Of a stretch of DNA of 64,000 nucleotides, positions 1-11,168 are shown piece after piece; positions within the stretch are counted from its first letter, which is position 1; every line of letters starts with the position of its first letter. This DNA is from Membranipora membranacea (lineage: Eukaryota; Bryozoa; Gymnolaemata; Cheilostomatida; Membraniporidae). The position numbers and the translations under genes are program-made. The stretch covers positions 18,848,001 to 18,912,000 of the forward strand of contig OU612073.1 in the NCBI GenBank assembly GCA_914767715.1, written 5' to 3'. Under the pieces are notes generated by a model. It had not been told where the DNA came from. It ran no database searches and was given only the letters and a program-made list of their open reading frames with translations.

Positions 1-1240
1 CTCGTCTGTATAAAATACTCTCTACATGAAGCGTCCGAGAGAGGCAAGTTGCTTGCATAAACTGCTAAAAGAATGGCGAAAATCCCACAGGCTGTCCTTA
101 CTGATGAGAATACTCTCAGATGAAACCAGGCACCAGACCCTTGCCTCAGCATATGATGAGCTGGTTAACAGTAGAAGCCAAACAACTGATTACACGAGCT
201 GCTAACAGAGGGGAACCAACCTCAATATATGCCTCGAGCCAGACGTATTACAACAGCTTCCTTCCGCGTAGTGTGAGGGATCTAAGGCTGGGGTCAAATA
301 ACAGTCCACAATAAGCAGCTATCGCTGCCACACTGACTAAACACTGACAAAAGAGGCACTCCCTGTTTGCACCGTTAGGTGATTTTGAGTGTTCTATATT
401 CTACGAAGTGAGTTACGAGGTTAGTAACAGTACTCTACTGGATGTGGGGAGAAAATACAGGCCTGCACTGAAGTGCAAGGCAGACATAAATTGGCTATAG
501 TTTTAGCCCAGCAGTTTTATGAGGCATTCAATAGTCACTTTTATGTTAAATCCACCTTAATTATATTTTTGTGCAGCAAATATGGCAAATTGCATTCAAT
601 GCTCTTGGTATAATCTATCGCCTCAAGTCACATAAAGAAATATCCAGTTAGTTAGGGTAGTAGCAAGTTTTATGGACTAAGATCATACCTAGGGGGTCTG
701 TTGCCCCGGATCATGTTGCGTGGGAAGACATATTTCAGGTGCTTATTCCATTCTCACACTCATACATCGTCCCGAGATGCGAAGGGTGTTGTAAGACGAG
801 TGGCAGATGCTGGGTGGGACATGCCTTACAGCACTCATTTGGCCCCTATAGAACTCACAACTATGTTGTATAGGCCTTGAGTGTTGTAAGACTTCTAGTA
901 GAGATTCCACTCCTTTGCTCGAGCACACCATACTCCCTGGGCACACTATCACTTGTTCATTTTGGCTCACTGGCTGGGGCACACTTGTTCTCTTTTACAT
1001 CTTGGCTGGAACTTTTATACAAGAAAGTCTTCTGAGTTAATCATTTGTAGTGACTTCTATCTCATATGAACATTCAAAAAAATAATAAATAATCACAATA
1101 TTAACAATAACTCTAGGCTATATTACTTCATGTAGAATTCCACTTTAGCTTTGAAATCTGGCTCTATCTAACATGCACATACACCTCTGTCATTATGATG
1201 TGTTCTGATAGTGTAATGTCTAATTTTTATTTTTTTGCAG
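1..1240. other. No gene recognised upstream of TRMT10C
   Basis: Short open frames occur on both strands but none has splice-site support or a recognisable motif. The stretch presumably contains the promoter and perhaps a non-coding first exon of the downstream gene, because a good polypyrimidine tract and AG end at 1240, just before the first ATG. Confidence 0.5.
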
Positions 1241-1245
1241 ACACA

Positions 1246-4036
1246 ATGAGAAGAATGTTAGGAAGATTTATAAGAGTGATTACAAGACCACGGAAATTCA
1301 AGACTGAAAGCAGAAGATGTTTGTGCACAGCTGCTCCCCAATCAGCCGAGTCAACAGAACATTTAAATTCCTTAGCCAGTCTAACTCAGGATTATAAATC
1401 ACTGTGCGATGCTGATAGGAGGTCCATACTAACAGTTTATAATCAGATCCTCCCATTTATATATAAACAAGAGAGAGAAGTAAAGTATGCGGCTGATACT
1501 GGAGCTCTTAAACAGATATTCGACTCATATGATAATTATTGGGAACGGTATGTAGAGGTGATATTAGATCAAATAATGTGATTTAGAGTTGCTTCCCTTG
1601 TACTGATATTCTGCTTATTTATTTATTTATTTATTGAGGTTTGAGGTTATGTGTAGAGAAAGAGCAACCCTAAATGCTGTAGAACTTAAGAATACGTACG
1701 GAATCTAACAACATTTGTTTCAAAGATAGTCTGATAGCAGTTATCTGTAGAATAATAACATTATGCCATTATGACTTATAATTCAGAGATCATTATACTG
1801 AGAGCTTTTGATGGTATTCATAAAATTATATGATTACCTGGAATCTTTTTTTTAAAGCCACAATCCAGAGATATCACACAACCATCCTGAGATATGCAAT
1901 ATATTATGGCCGAGAATATCATTGGTCAAGATATGGAACAGCAACCGTTCAAAGAGTTACCCTTACATACTTGCTATCTTGCGACCACGCCCCTTGTCTT
2001 GGTGTGTTTGCCATTGATAGCATCCACTTCACATGTATTATTTTCTCATTCATAAACTGTAGGATACAACTCATTGATGACATCATTGATTCCTCCACTT
2101 CACATCTTTGTTACAATGAAGAAAAAGAATCTCAAAGAGCCGCAACAAAGGAACACCACTATGAAGACAGACAATCCCAGCCCTCAGATTCTAGCAGTGG
2201 CACAACTTCTGATCATAGCGAGGCAACACCTTGCATTAATGCTATAATGATCTGGGTATGTTGTATTTGGTTCTCTATGATTTCATTACTTTTCATTTCA
2301 TAGTAGTTCACTAGTACAACCAAAAAACACTGGTCCTGCTTTAATCAAGCTTTGAAAGGGCTGCTAAGATCTTGGACTTACATACACTGTATCTCATGTG
2401 TGCTGGGTCATTGGAAATACGTTATTAATAACCTATAGTGATGTGATTTATGTTCCCTTTGTAGCTGAGAAATCCTACAATAACGAAATATCACCAGCAT
2501 AACGCAATTCACTCAATGAAGTTCGGACACCCTCTAGTTATTGACTGTGGGTTTGAGGGAAGCGGATTGATGGCCGGACGGGCGAGTCGATCTTATGTCA
2601 AACAGATTCACTCCCTCATCAATCTCAATATGAAGAGCGGGCAAGATCCCTTCAATATTCATCTGTGTAAGATACTGTACCAAATAGTGAAACATCTCCC
2701 TATTTATTTGGTTAGTTCTACATAATATGTCACATTGCATAGCTGTCATGAGTTATGCCCTACTTTTATCCCCATTCAAAATAAATAAATGATACCCGAA
2801 GATGATAGCATCGTTGTACTAGCGTTGTGTGTATATGATACAGTGATGGGTTCAGTTTGTTTTTTTTACTTTAGGTAATGTATCGGAGGATTCAGACTTG
2901 CATACAAGTACACCTCTCTACCCTGCTTTAAGTGAGATGTTGGTGAACCACACAGATAAATGTCACACACAGGTGTACGATAAATCTAATCTAGTCATGC
3001 TATCCCCTGATGCACCACTATACATGGAGGAATATGACCCTAAGAAAATATACATTATAGGTGGTAAGTTAACACATTACATGCAGCAAGTTGAGATATT
3101 ATATATTGACATAAACTCATCCTAGCAATGGTCAATGGCAAAAGTACATAATTATATATTTTTTGAAAAATTGATCGATCTTGTCTTCACATGACATAAC
3201 AGGAGACGACTCCAGGGACATAATTAATATTGTAGAAAATATAGAGGTCTTATTTAGGGAATCAGAGGGAACCGTTTTGGACGAAGCAGATTTATGGTAG
3301 ATTTCTATACTGTTATGAAAGCACACCATCTGGATGACACTCACAGAATATTGTCTGAGGCCAAACTTATCGAACTGATTGCATTTTTCTAACCATTTGG
3401 CTGCATAAATCCAAACAACACCGATACATACATGCAAATACACATAGCTGCTCGGTAAGTAACATTGTTGTCTTTTCTTCAGGTATAGTAGATTTAGCTG
3501 ATCTTCATACCTCTACACTGGATAAAGCTAAACGACTGGGGATAGAAAGCAGAAAACTTCCACTCGACGTCTATAGATAGTAAGTATTATATACAAACTT
3601 ATCTTGTGTTTTTTTTCTGATATGAAAAGATAATTCATTTTTTAGTGGTTCCCTCACAATCTCATCATGCCTGTTACGATCGTTTATTTCCTGTCTCTTG
3701 TTCTTCCCTTTCATATCATGCCTCTGTGATAATACTGATCGGTTTGTAAACTTTAGTTGGGGAAATTCTAATAACAAGAGACTCACTCTTGTTGCTGTGC
3801 TGGAGATATTACAAGAACTTAGGAGGTCATCAGACTGGGAGAAAGCTCTTGATAAAAGTCTACCTCAGCGCTTCACCAACAGAAACATCATCCAGAGTGA
3901 GACGGTACACAATGATAAACAGAATAAAAAACTGCGGTACAAAAGTAATATAAACCAGCTGGAGAGAAAACTGAAGAGTGTTAGCTCACGCAAAGGGTGG
4001 CAAAAGCAGCAGAGGCAAAAGAAACATTTTCATTGA
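1246..4036 (+). CDS. TRMT10C: TRMT10C-like mitochondrial tRNA (m1R9) methyltransferase, RNase P protein 1 homologue
   Basis: Six exons join in phase: 1246-1547, 2063-2255, 2465-2666, 2875-3063, 3483-3579 and 3757-4036, giving 420 aa (human TRMT10C is about 400 aa). The first 30 residues are Arg-rich and nearly free of acidic residues, as in a mitochondrial targeting peptide. The SPOUT-type TRM10 domain shows FGHPLVID at about residue 185, a split PFNIHLCN at about 226, LSPDAP at 275, YIIGGIVD at 292, then KAKRLGI, KLPLDVY, the WG-NSNNKRLTLV segment and SDWEKAL. These are the hallmark blocks of TRM10/TRMT10 enzymes, which methylate purine 9 of tRNA with S-adenosylmethionine. The mitochondrial paralogue is also a subunit of protein-only RNase P. 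The tail is Lys/Arg/Gln-rich. All donors are GT and all acceptors AG. The start was chosen as the first ATG after the acceptor at 1240. The C versus A/B assignment rests on the targeting-like N-terminus and is inferred. Confidence 0.88.
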
Positions 4037-4781
4037 AATTTTCTGTGTAGGATTTTGAATATTATATTTGGTATAAGTTATCGACTGCAATGTAGACTCA
4101 TCTAGGACTGGCATAGCTTAGTTATAATAGGCCTAAATGAGCCTTTATTGAATTAATTCTATGGTTGTGTGCCGATAACATGTTTATGCTATATGCCATG
4201 GGTAATACAAATTTCTTCAGATTTTGTATCAAAAGTTCCTGTATTCTCGGCTTCAATTTGAAAAAAGTAATGATGTGCTTAAATTATTTCTACTAATCAC
4301 TTTGATATACAGATTATAAGGTGTAGACTGGATATGTCTGTGGGTGTAGTCCTATTGAGTGTTATCGGAGATTATAATAGTAAGAGAACCAGTCTAATTT
4401 CATAATAGTCTACTTGGCAAAGAAATGGATAACCATACCAAATAGCCGTTTTGAATTAATTTCAATTGCCATTAAAAGCACGTCACGCCTCAGTTACAGC
4501 TTACTCTGGGTTCAAGATCGATCAGAGCGGTAAATGATGCGTTCAAAGAAATGTGTACATATGCTAACAAATAGTCTAGGAACACAGCAAATGAACTTGA
4601 GAACACCAACATAAAGACTACATACCACAATAAATGTTAAATGACTGAGAATTTGGAGTATGGTACAAGCAACGCTATGAATGTTGCACTGAGCAGAGGC
4701 AACCAGAGTTGTCAACAGACTTTGCATTATAAAAACAATTATTTACTACTAGGCCTTTATGATTTCATACAAGACCACCTC
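4037..4781. other. Convergent intergenic region, nothing recognised
   Basis: This is the spacer between the 3' ends of TRMT10C (+) and the PSAP/PPSY membrane-protein gene (-). No repeat or gene is recognised in it. Confidence 0.5.
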
Positions 4782-6287
4782 TTAGAAAAAGTCATATGCT
4801 GGCCTTGGCACATTATGCCTGGATCCCTCCATTAGTCGATACTCCTCATATGAAGGAGGGAGATCTGGGATTGATGAATTGTCTGCCCTTACAGAGTTAT
4901 GCCTTTGTGGTACCACAGGATATAATATGGGGAGATTGTGATTCCTCTGACTACTACTGATCACATTTTGATTACCTCTCACAGAATTATACAGGGGGAC
5001 ACTCATCATAGGACTGTAAGACGGTGTGGTGCGCTCATCTCCATCTGGAGCGGATGGCTCAACAGGATTTCTTGTTAATGTGATGGACGGTATATTATGA
5101 TGGGTCCCAGAGTTGACATTAGATATTCTAGATCGATCCAAATAATAAGTATTAGGAGGTGAAGTCATTGTATGAGCTTCATTTTGGTATGCATCGCCAT
5201 GTGATGATTGATATATATCTGCACGAACCGATCGATTACTTCTAATATCCCTATTCTCATGCGTCGGGTGGTGGGAGTTTTCTGAAGCCGTATTGTAGTG
5301 TCCGTGGATAGCAGTGCCATGTGATGTTTGATATAAACCTGAATAGTCGGACTGTCGGGTTGTCCTAGGCCAGTAGGCATGTCTCGGATGAGAATTCTGC
5401 TCTGAGGTTTGCATGGAAAGTTGATTATGTCTAGTTAATCTAGGGTAACTACTATTCTCGTTTGTTTGATAATAGAGGTTCCCTGAAGCTCTATGATAGC
5501 ACCTTCTATCGTTGTTGGGGTGACATGAGTTTGAGCTTTGCGGTTGGACAGCAGACAATAATGGGGGTCTTCTATATGTAGTTCCATATCTCCTGAACAT
5601 CTTTTGAAGTATTTCTTCATAGATTTCCCGTCGTCTCTGCCTCAGGTCTCCTGAATGAGGTTGATGCCTGTAATTAACAGCATGAATTATTGCGGTCAGC
5701 AGAGTTTGCCTAACATGCACTATAGTTTTATGTCTTCTCGCGGTGAATTTTCAAGCCGCAAGTTAATCTGCTATAGTTAGTCTTTTTTGGACATTCTATA
5801 GTCAATGGTGTGATAATGGAACACCATACAATCTATCTGCAGTAGTTTGGGTACTACAGTGTGTATTGACAAAAGTCTCTAGGTTTGAATTCTCAACAAT
5901 TTTCTTGTAGCATGAGTTTGAGGATATCTCAGTTTTACCACCCTTGATTTCTGATTCTAATTTCTGCTAAGATTTTTATACACTATTCATAATTCATCAC
6001 AGTTTTGAAACTCATAATTCACAACGGACACCAATATGTACTGACCGAATAGCTGCTTGAAAGTTTGTGGTGTAAGTTCTCTGAGTCGGTCCGATGGCTC
6101 TTGTCCGGGCTTCCTGCCTTGATTGAAGTATGTTGTCATATCTTTTCTGTGCTGTGGTGGGTCGTCGACATTTTACCGCATTACAACAATGTTTTATCTT
6201 ATCCCAAAATATGCAGGCAAAGATGGCGCCTGAAACTAGAAGCACAACTATCGCTACGAACCCTGTTACTGTAAAAGTAGAGATCAT
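4782..6287 (-). CDS. Single-pass membrane protein with cytosolic PSAP and PPSY motifs (copy 1)
   Basis: Two exons, complement of 6046-6287 and 4782-5667, join in phase (CG|G) to give 375 aa. Residues 1-6 precede one hydrophobic segment (about 7-28). A juxtamembrane cysteine cluster (HCC...C, about 33-40) could be palmitoylated. The long tail is polar and rich in Tyr, His, Ser and Asn, with recurring YQTSHG-like units. It carries PSAP at 285-288 (the class of motif bound by TSG101) and PPSYEEY from 351 (the PPxY class bound by NEDD4-type WW domains). Without a signal peptide the likely topology is tail-in-cytosol. I do not recognise the family; LITAF-like and NDFIP-like adaptors share such motifs but not this sequence. 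The start at 6287 is preferred over an upstream in-frame ATG because the paralogue at 11168 begins with the same MISTFT. Both exons and the 5' flank have a duplicate at 10.0-11.4 kb. A role as an ESCRT or ubiquitin-ligase adaptor is inference. Confidence 0.72.
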
Positions 6288-6868
6288 ATTACAATTTACA
6301 ATATATATGAAGCTTCCACTTTCTACCTCCCTCATCAAAGGTACTCTTAATACACATAAGGAACTTCTGACTAACTCTATAACCAATCTCAACAATAAGT
6401 TGAGATATTGATGATACACCCTACACGCCTGCTGCGTGCTATCCACGTTACCTACCTACAGATTCAAAATAAACGCTCTCCCGAATAATCATTCTTTCTT
6501 CTCCCCTGCATGTGCCGACTCAGGTTGATAAATTTATTAATCCCTGCTTCTTTCTAGTTAGTGCGCCAGTGACCCAGCAAGGATTTATAAGCTTCAATCA
6601 CAACCACTTATTCCAGCCCAGCTATCCAATGGAGTTTGTTGGTCCATTACACACCTTGGTAACTTTCCATCAATCATCCTGACTTCCTCAATTATCTGCG
6701 GGAGGGAGAAACAAAAATCCCCGAGTATAGCATAGTTACACTAGTTCATAAAGAGGTTCCACTAACAGCTTATATGTCATCAGCATGCTTAAAAACTCAT
6801 GATGTTGGCAGGTTTGCACTATCGTTTATAGCCAGAGTACCCTGTTATAAAGTCATGCAGATTGAGTT
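6288..6868 (-). promoter_or_regulatory. Conserved 5' flank of membrane-protein copy 1
   Basis: This region is recognisably repeated upstream of copy 2. The best-kept blocks are a UTR segment next to the start (about 6300-6385, like 11185-11260) and a more distal block at 6540-6610 that matches 11350-11412. On the minus strand the distal block contains GCTTATAAATCC, a plausible TATA-like element, then the GCGCACTAACTAG sequence. Conservation between duplicates may reflect shared origin rather than function. The rest of the interval shows no gene. Confidence 0.35.
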
Positions 6869-7450
6869 TGAAGTTTGTTTATTGCCTAATTTCTAATATC
6901 CACCCTGTAATCATTGAAAGTATGGCACATACACAAAACAAAATGAAAGGAGTCTGAGCTGCATTAATTGAAAAATCGCATATAGAATTCATAAAAGGTG
7001 TTTTGTCTCTCGGTGGTTCTACACTTGGATTGCGGGTATTCATATGTCTTTGCTCTACGAGCAGATTTTCTGTTGTATTGAATTTAATGGGAGAGTTCAG
7101 AGCGTGATGATCGTCGTTGGCTATTTTAGTGAAGTGTTCAATACAATAGGTGTGCACGAAAGTTTTTATTGTTGGGAGTGCTAGATTGTCAAGCCTCTGT
7201 TGATAGTTCTCAGCAAATGGCAGTATAATCCGAGTTGCAGAGCACTGGATCCTCTCTAGTCTAACTTTGTCAGTGTCTGATGATAGATTGTACTATGCAG
7301 GGCAGGCGTAGGCAATTACAGACTTAATATTGGCTACATATAAGGTTTTCAGGCCATCACTATCCATACCCATTTGTTTCAGCAATCTCATCAGGTGAAG
7401 GAGAGGTATACACCCGAGGGTGCTGGGGGCTGGAACAATCAACAATGAAA

Positions 7451-7548
7451 GCTCCCCCAGTGGGGCTCGAACCCACAACTCCTGCGGCACTAATCGCCTG
7501 GCAGTGAATAGCAAGCGCGCTAACCAATTGCGCCATCTCACCATCCCC
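7451..7548 (-). ncRNA. tRNA-like pol III unit, array copy 1
   Basis: The minus strand has an A-box-like TGGCGCAATTGG and a perfect B box GGTTCGAGCC. D-arm (GCGC/GCGC) and T-arm (GTGGG/CCCAC) stems form. The acceptor strands do not pair and the anticodon loop is too long (about 11 nt), so this is a tRNA-derived SINE head or tRNA pseudogene rather than a working tRNA. Confidence 0.6.
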
Positions 7549-7854
7549 AAAAAAGAATGGGTCGATGGCGCTAATTAGATAGCCCGCTATTCACTACTCG
7601 GAGTTGTGTTCTCTCATCCCACAGCACATTCCAATCCACCATTGCCACCCTATGAAACACAGCGTACGTGTTAGGGTTATTGGCCTTACATGGCCCATTG
7701 CTGGGACCCCTTGTAGTAGGTTTAGCTGTCTTTCCAGCTTGTCAGCATGTCTTTCCATGCTGTCACATGTCTTTCCATGAGTCAGTCAGTAGACAAGTAC
7801 ACAGGAGAGGTATACACCCGAGGGTGCTGGGGGCTGGAACAATCAACAATGAAA

Positions 7855-7952
7855 GCTCCCCCAGTGGGGCTCGAACCCACAACTCCTGCGGCACTAATCG
7901 CCTGGCAGTGAATAGCAAGCGCGCTAACCAATTGCGCCATCTCACCATCCCC
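7855..7952 (-). ncRNA. tRNA-like pol III unit, array copy 2
   Basis: Same sequence as the head at 7451, with intact A-box-like and B-box elements and a non-pairing acceptor. Confidence 0.6.
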
Positions 7953-8258
7953 AAAAAAGAATGGGTCGATGGCGCTAATTAGATAGCCCGCTATTCACTA
8001 CTCGGAGTTGTGTTCTCTCATCCCACAGCACATTCCAATCCACCATTGCCACCCTATGAAACACAGCGTACGTGTTAGGGTTATTGGCCTTACATGGCCC
8101 ATTGCTGGGACCCCTTGTAGTAGGTTTAGCTGTCTTTCCAGCTTGTCAGCATGTCTTTCCATGCTGTCACATGTCTTTCCATGAGTCAGTCAGTAGACAA
8201 GTACACAGGAGAGGTATACACCCGAGGGTGCTGGGGGCTGGAACAATCAACAATGAAA

Positions 8259-8356
8259 GCTCCCCCAGTGGGGCTCGAACCCTCAACTCCTGCGGCACTA
8301 ATCGCCTGGCAGTGAATAGCAAGCGCGCTAACCAATTGCGCCATCTCACCATCCCC
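8259..8356 (-). ncRNA. tRNA-like pol III unit, array copy 3
   Basis: Same as the other heads except for one substitution next to the T-arm stem (CCTCAAC on the plus strand instead of CCACAAC). This weakens the T stem by one pair. Confidence 0.6.
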
Positions 8357-8662
8357 AAAAAAGAATGGGTCGATGGCGCTAATTAGATAGCCCGCTATTC
8401 ACTACTCGGAGTTGTGTTCTCTCATCCCACAGCACATTCCAATCCACCATTGCCACCCTATGAAACACAGCGTACGTGTTAGGGTTATTGGCCTTACATG
8501 GCCCATTGCTGGGACCCCTTGTAGTAGGTTTAGCTGTCTTTCCAGCTTGTCAGCATGTCTTTCCATGCTGTCACATGTCTTTCCATGAGTCAGTCAGTAG
8601 ACAAGTACACAGGAGAGGTATACACCCGAGGGTGCTGGGGGCTGGAACAATCAACAATGAAA

Positions 8663-8760
8663 GCTCCCCCAGTGGGGCTCGAACCCACAACTCCTGCGGC
8701 ACTAATCGCCTGGCAGTGAATAGCAAGCGCGCTAACCAATTGCGCCATCTCACCATCCCC
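8663..8760 (-). ncRNA. tRNA-like pol III unit, array copy 4
   Basis: Same sequence as the heads at 7451 and 7855. The repeat unit that follows it runs to 8976, where the retrotransposon sequence resumes. Confidence 0.6.
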
Positions 8761-9165
8761 AAAAAAGAATGGGTCGATGGCGCTAATTAGATAGCCCGCT
8801 ATTCACTACTCGGAGTTGTGTTCTCTCATCCCACAGCACATTCCAATCCACCATTGCCACCCTATGAAACACAGCGTACGTGTTAGGGTTATTGGCCTTA
8901 CATGGCCCATTGCTGGGACCCCTTGTAGTAGGTTTAGCTGTCTTTCCAGCTTGTCAGCATGTCTTTCCATGCTGTCGTAAGCGTTGGGAGCATTTAGATA
9001 TTATATAGTCGACATGATAACAGAATGTTAGTGTGTTGTCTACAATAACGCCTAAAAACTTGATGTGCTCAGAGGGAGAAAGAAAAATGTCTTCTTCTCC
9101 ATAGGTTACACCAAGGTGCATAGCATAGCATAACAGGTTTGTTTGTAAAAGCCACATTCAGTATC

Positions 9166-10027
9166 ACAGTTTTCTTAGAAAATCAAAATCGTATCGTTTT
9201 GCTCAGACCAGGTGTTTGCTAACAGTATTACATCAGATGTCATAGATGTTCTAGGAGTTCTTTCATACCAGAGGTTCAGAGCAGAGAACCTGCTGAGGTG
9301 GCTGTGGAAAATACACTTAATTAACAGAAGGCCAAACAAAACACTAAATTGTCAGTAGAGAAGAAATAAATTGTAATGCTTAAACGAAAAATCCCATGTA
9401 TTTCCTGATTTTATTAATTGAGGGAGAACGGAAATCCCCCCCTCCCCATCTTCTCATACATATCATCATCATCAGGTTTCATAAAAAACCTGTTCATCTA
9501 TTACTTACTATCATTTAGGCATAGTCTAGACGAGAGTATTTGCATTTTTGCCCCACACCATAATGTTAACACTTTACTCAAGAATAATAATTTTTTTTTA
9601 AAACACATCCAACTTAAGAAATTTTAAAACTTTTGCCAGATGCCAACCATGATACTAGACCTTAAGTCCTAAAAAACAATTCAAGCTTACAACAACAGGG
9701 AGAGGGAGGTCCCTGTTGTACACAGGTGTGAAACAGGAACTTTTTAGAAGATTGGACAGGATCTGGGAACAATCCCTTGTCCGGTCTGGCTTAGGGCCTT
9801 TTGGTCTATGCTCGACAGCGGGCGATGCGCTGAGTCGTCACATTAGTCTTTGGACTATCTGGCTGAGCCCTTGCTTTTCTTTTATCTGCATTATATACTA
9901 TTGTTTTATTTGATCAAACTAGGTTTATAGAATAAACAATAAAAAGAATTATGACTGGATTTTAGCAGAAGCGAACCTGTCACTTTATGAGCCAAGATAA
10001 AAAACAGCAGCTATCTATTTTTAGAGT
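9166..10027. other. Intergenic, nothing recognised
   Basis: AT-rich sequence with a few short open frames and no splice or homology support. A small inverted repeat (ACAACAGGGA with TCCCTGTTGT) lies at about 9689-9720. Confidence 0.45.
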
Positions 10028-11168
10028 TCATACAAGATCACCTCTTACAGAGAAGTCATATGCTGTACATGATACATCACACCGGGCTCTCTCCATCAGT
10101 CGATACTCCTCATAAGAAGGAGGTGGATCTGGATTTGATGAATTGTCTGCCCTTACAGTGTTTTGTCTGTGTGGTATCACAGGATGTAATATGGGGAAGT
10201 TCTGATTCCTCTGAATTCTATTGATAATATCATGATTACCCCTCACAGAAATATACAGGGGGGCACTCGTCATAGGACCGTAAGGCGGTGAGGTGCGCTC
10301 ATCTTCATCTGGAGCAGAGGGCTCAACAGGGCGATAACTTGCTGAGGTGATGGACTGAATGTTATGATGAGTCCCAGAATTGATATTAGGAATTCTAGGT
10401 TGATGTGAATAATGTGTAAGACGAGTGGTAGGAAGTGAAGTCCTTGTATCAATTTGGTTTTGGTATATCCTTGTCTGAGTTCTGTGATTTTGTTCTGCAA
10501 TCCTATTTGATGTTTGATATATATCTGAATGAGCTGACCCCAGTGTTGAGACTCCAGGTCTTAGACTCCTGTGCTTTCTTCTTATTTCTGCATACATATC
10601 TTGACGCTTGAGAAAGTTGTCTGATGAGTTGAGTTGTGACCTGTAAAACACAGCATAACTCCGGCATTAGCAACAGGATTCTCGGCCAAGAATCTGAGTA
10701 TTATTAAATAAGTGTTGGGTTTTTACACTCTGACTCATTGATTACAGGCAACATTATTACCACCGCAGTGATCTGGTGCTCTTTTCAGATCATAGCTCTG
10801 ATGTAGTGCACTCTCTGCTGCTGAAGTCAGAGACTGTATGTACTTACAGTGCGCAGCCATCTGATTCTTCATTTTGCTAAGATTCTATATAATTATACTA
10901 ATCAATATATTTTCACATATTTTTTGAAACTCATAATTCACAACCAACTAGCATTTATGACTACTGACCGAATAGAAGTATGAAGGTTTGTGCTGCAAGT
11001 TCTCTGTGTCGATCGGGTGGCTGTGGTGAAGGCTCTCTGCTCCGAATTTTTTGCTGCATCACAAAGAGATTTTCGGACGTAACATATGGAGGCGACAAAA
11101 AAAAATAGAAAGTAGAATCCGCATCCGAATATCAATACGATCACCATACCTGTAAAAGTAGAGATCAT
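10028..11168 (-). CDS. Single-pass membrane protein with cytosolic PSAP and PPSY motifs (copy 2)
   Basis: Exons are complement of 10969-11168 and 10028-10640, joined CG|G as in copy 1, giving 270 aa. It starts MISTFT and has a very hydrophobic segment at about 7-30, then a basic, Cys-containing juxtamembrane stretch. PSAP lies at 174-177 and PPSYEEY at 240-246. The 66-residue spacing from PSAP to PPSY is exactly that of copy 1, and the segment between them is the best conserved part of the pair. The middle of the tail is about 100 residues shorter, having lost several YQTSHG-like units. The C-terminus reads through a GTAAGAGG sequence that could be a splice donor; copy 1 has CTAAGAGG and a stop there, so the last six residues are uncertain. 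Function is not recognised; see copy 1. Confidence 0.7.

Larger units (their letters stand above)
7399..8976. repeat. Four-copy tandem array of a 404-bp tRNA-like repeat
   Basis: The block beginning GAGAGGTATACACCCGAG repeats with an exact 404-bp period (tRNA-like heads at 7451, 7855, 8259 and 8663). The copies are almost identical; one visible difference is a C for A near 8282. The first and last copies are incomplete. The whole array sits inside a retrotransposon coding region. The near-identity points to recent tandem amplification or gene conversion. Confidence 0.9.
6869..9165 (-). mobile_element. Decayed non-LTR retrotransposon: RT C-terminus and 3' end, split by a tandem array
   Basis: Read on the minus strand, 9157-8977 encodes a reverse-transcriptase C-terminal segment (FLGVIVDNTLTF, then IISKCSQRLR). 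The reading resumes at about 7393 with RLLKQMGM, the YACPA block, and further down a distal part with KTPFMNSICDF near 6970. This order matches the thumb and C-terminal region of LINE polymerases. An in-frame stop replaces the Trp expected after YACPA, so it is dead. The interruption (7399-8976) is a tRNA-like tandem repeat that inserted into the coding region. The terminal 300 bp of this element family recurs at about 50170-50480. Confidence 0.7.

Noticed and set aside
743-982. Minus-strand 79-aa frame as a gene
   Set aside because: No homology, splice sites or start context; common by chance.
7451-8760. Functional tRNA genes on the minus strand
   Set aside because: B box and T arm are good, but the acceptor strands do not pair and the anticodon loop is about 11 nt.
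7399-8976. CRISPR-like array
   Set aside because: Units are 404 bp, tRNA-derived and without spacers, in a eukaryotic genome.
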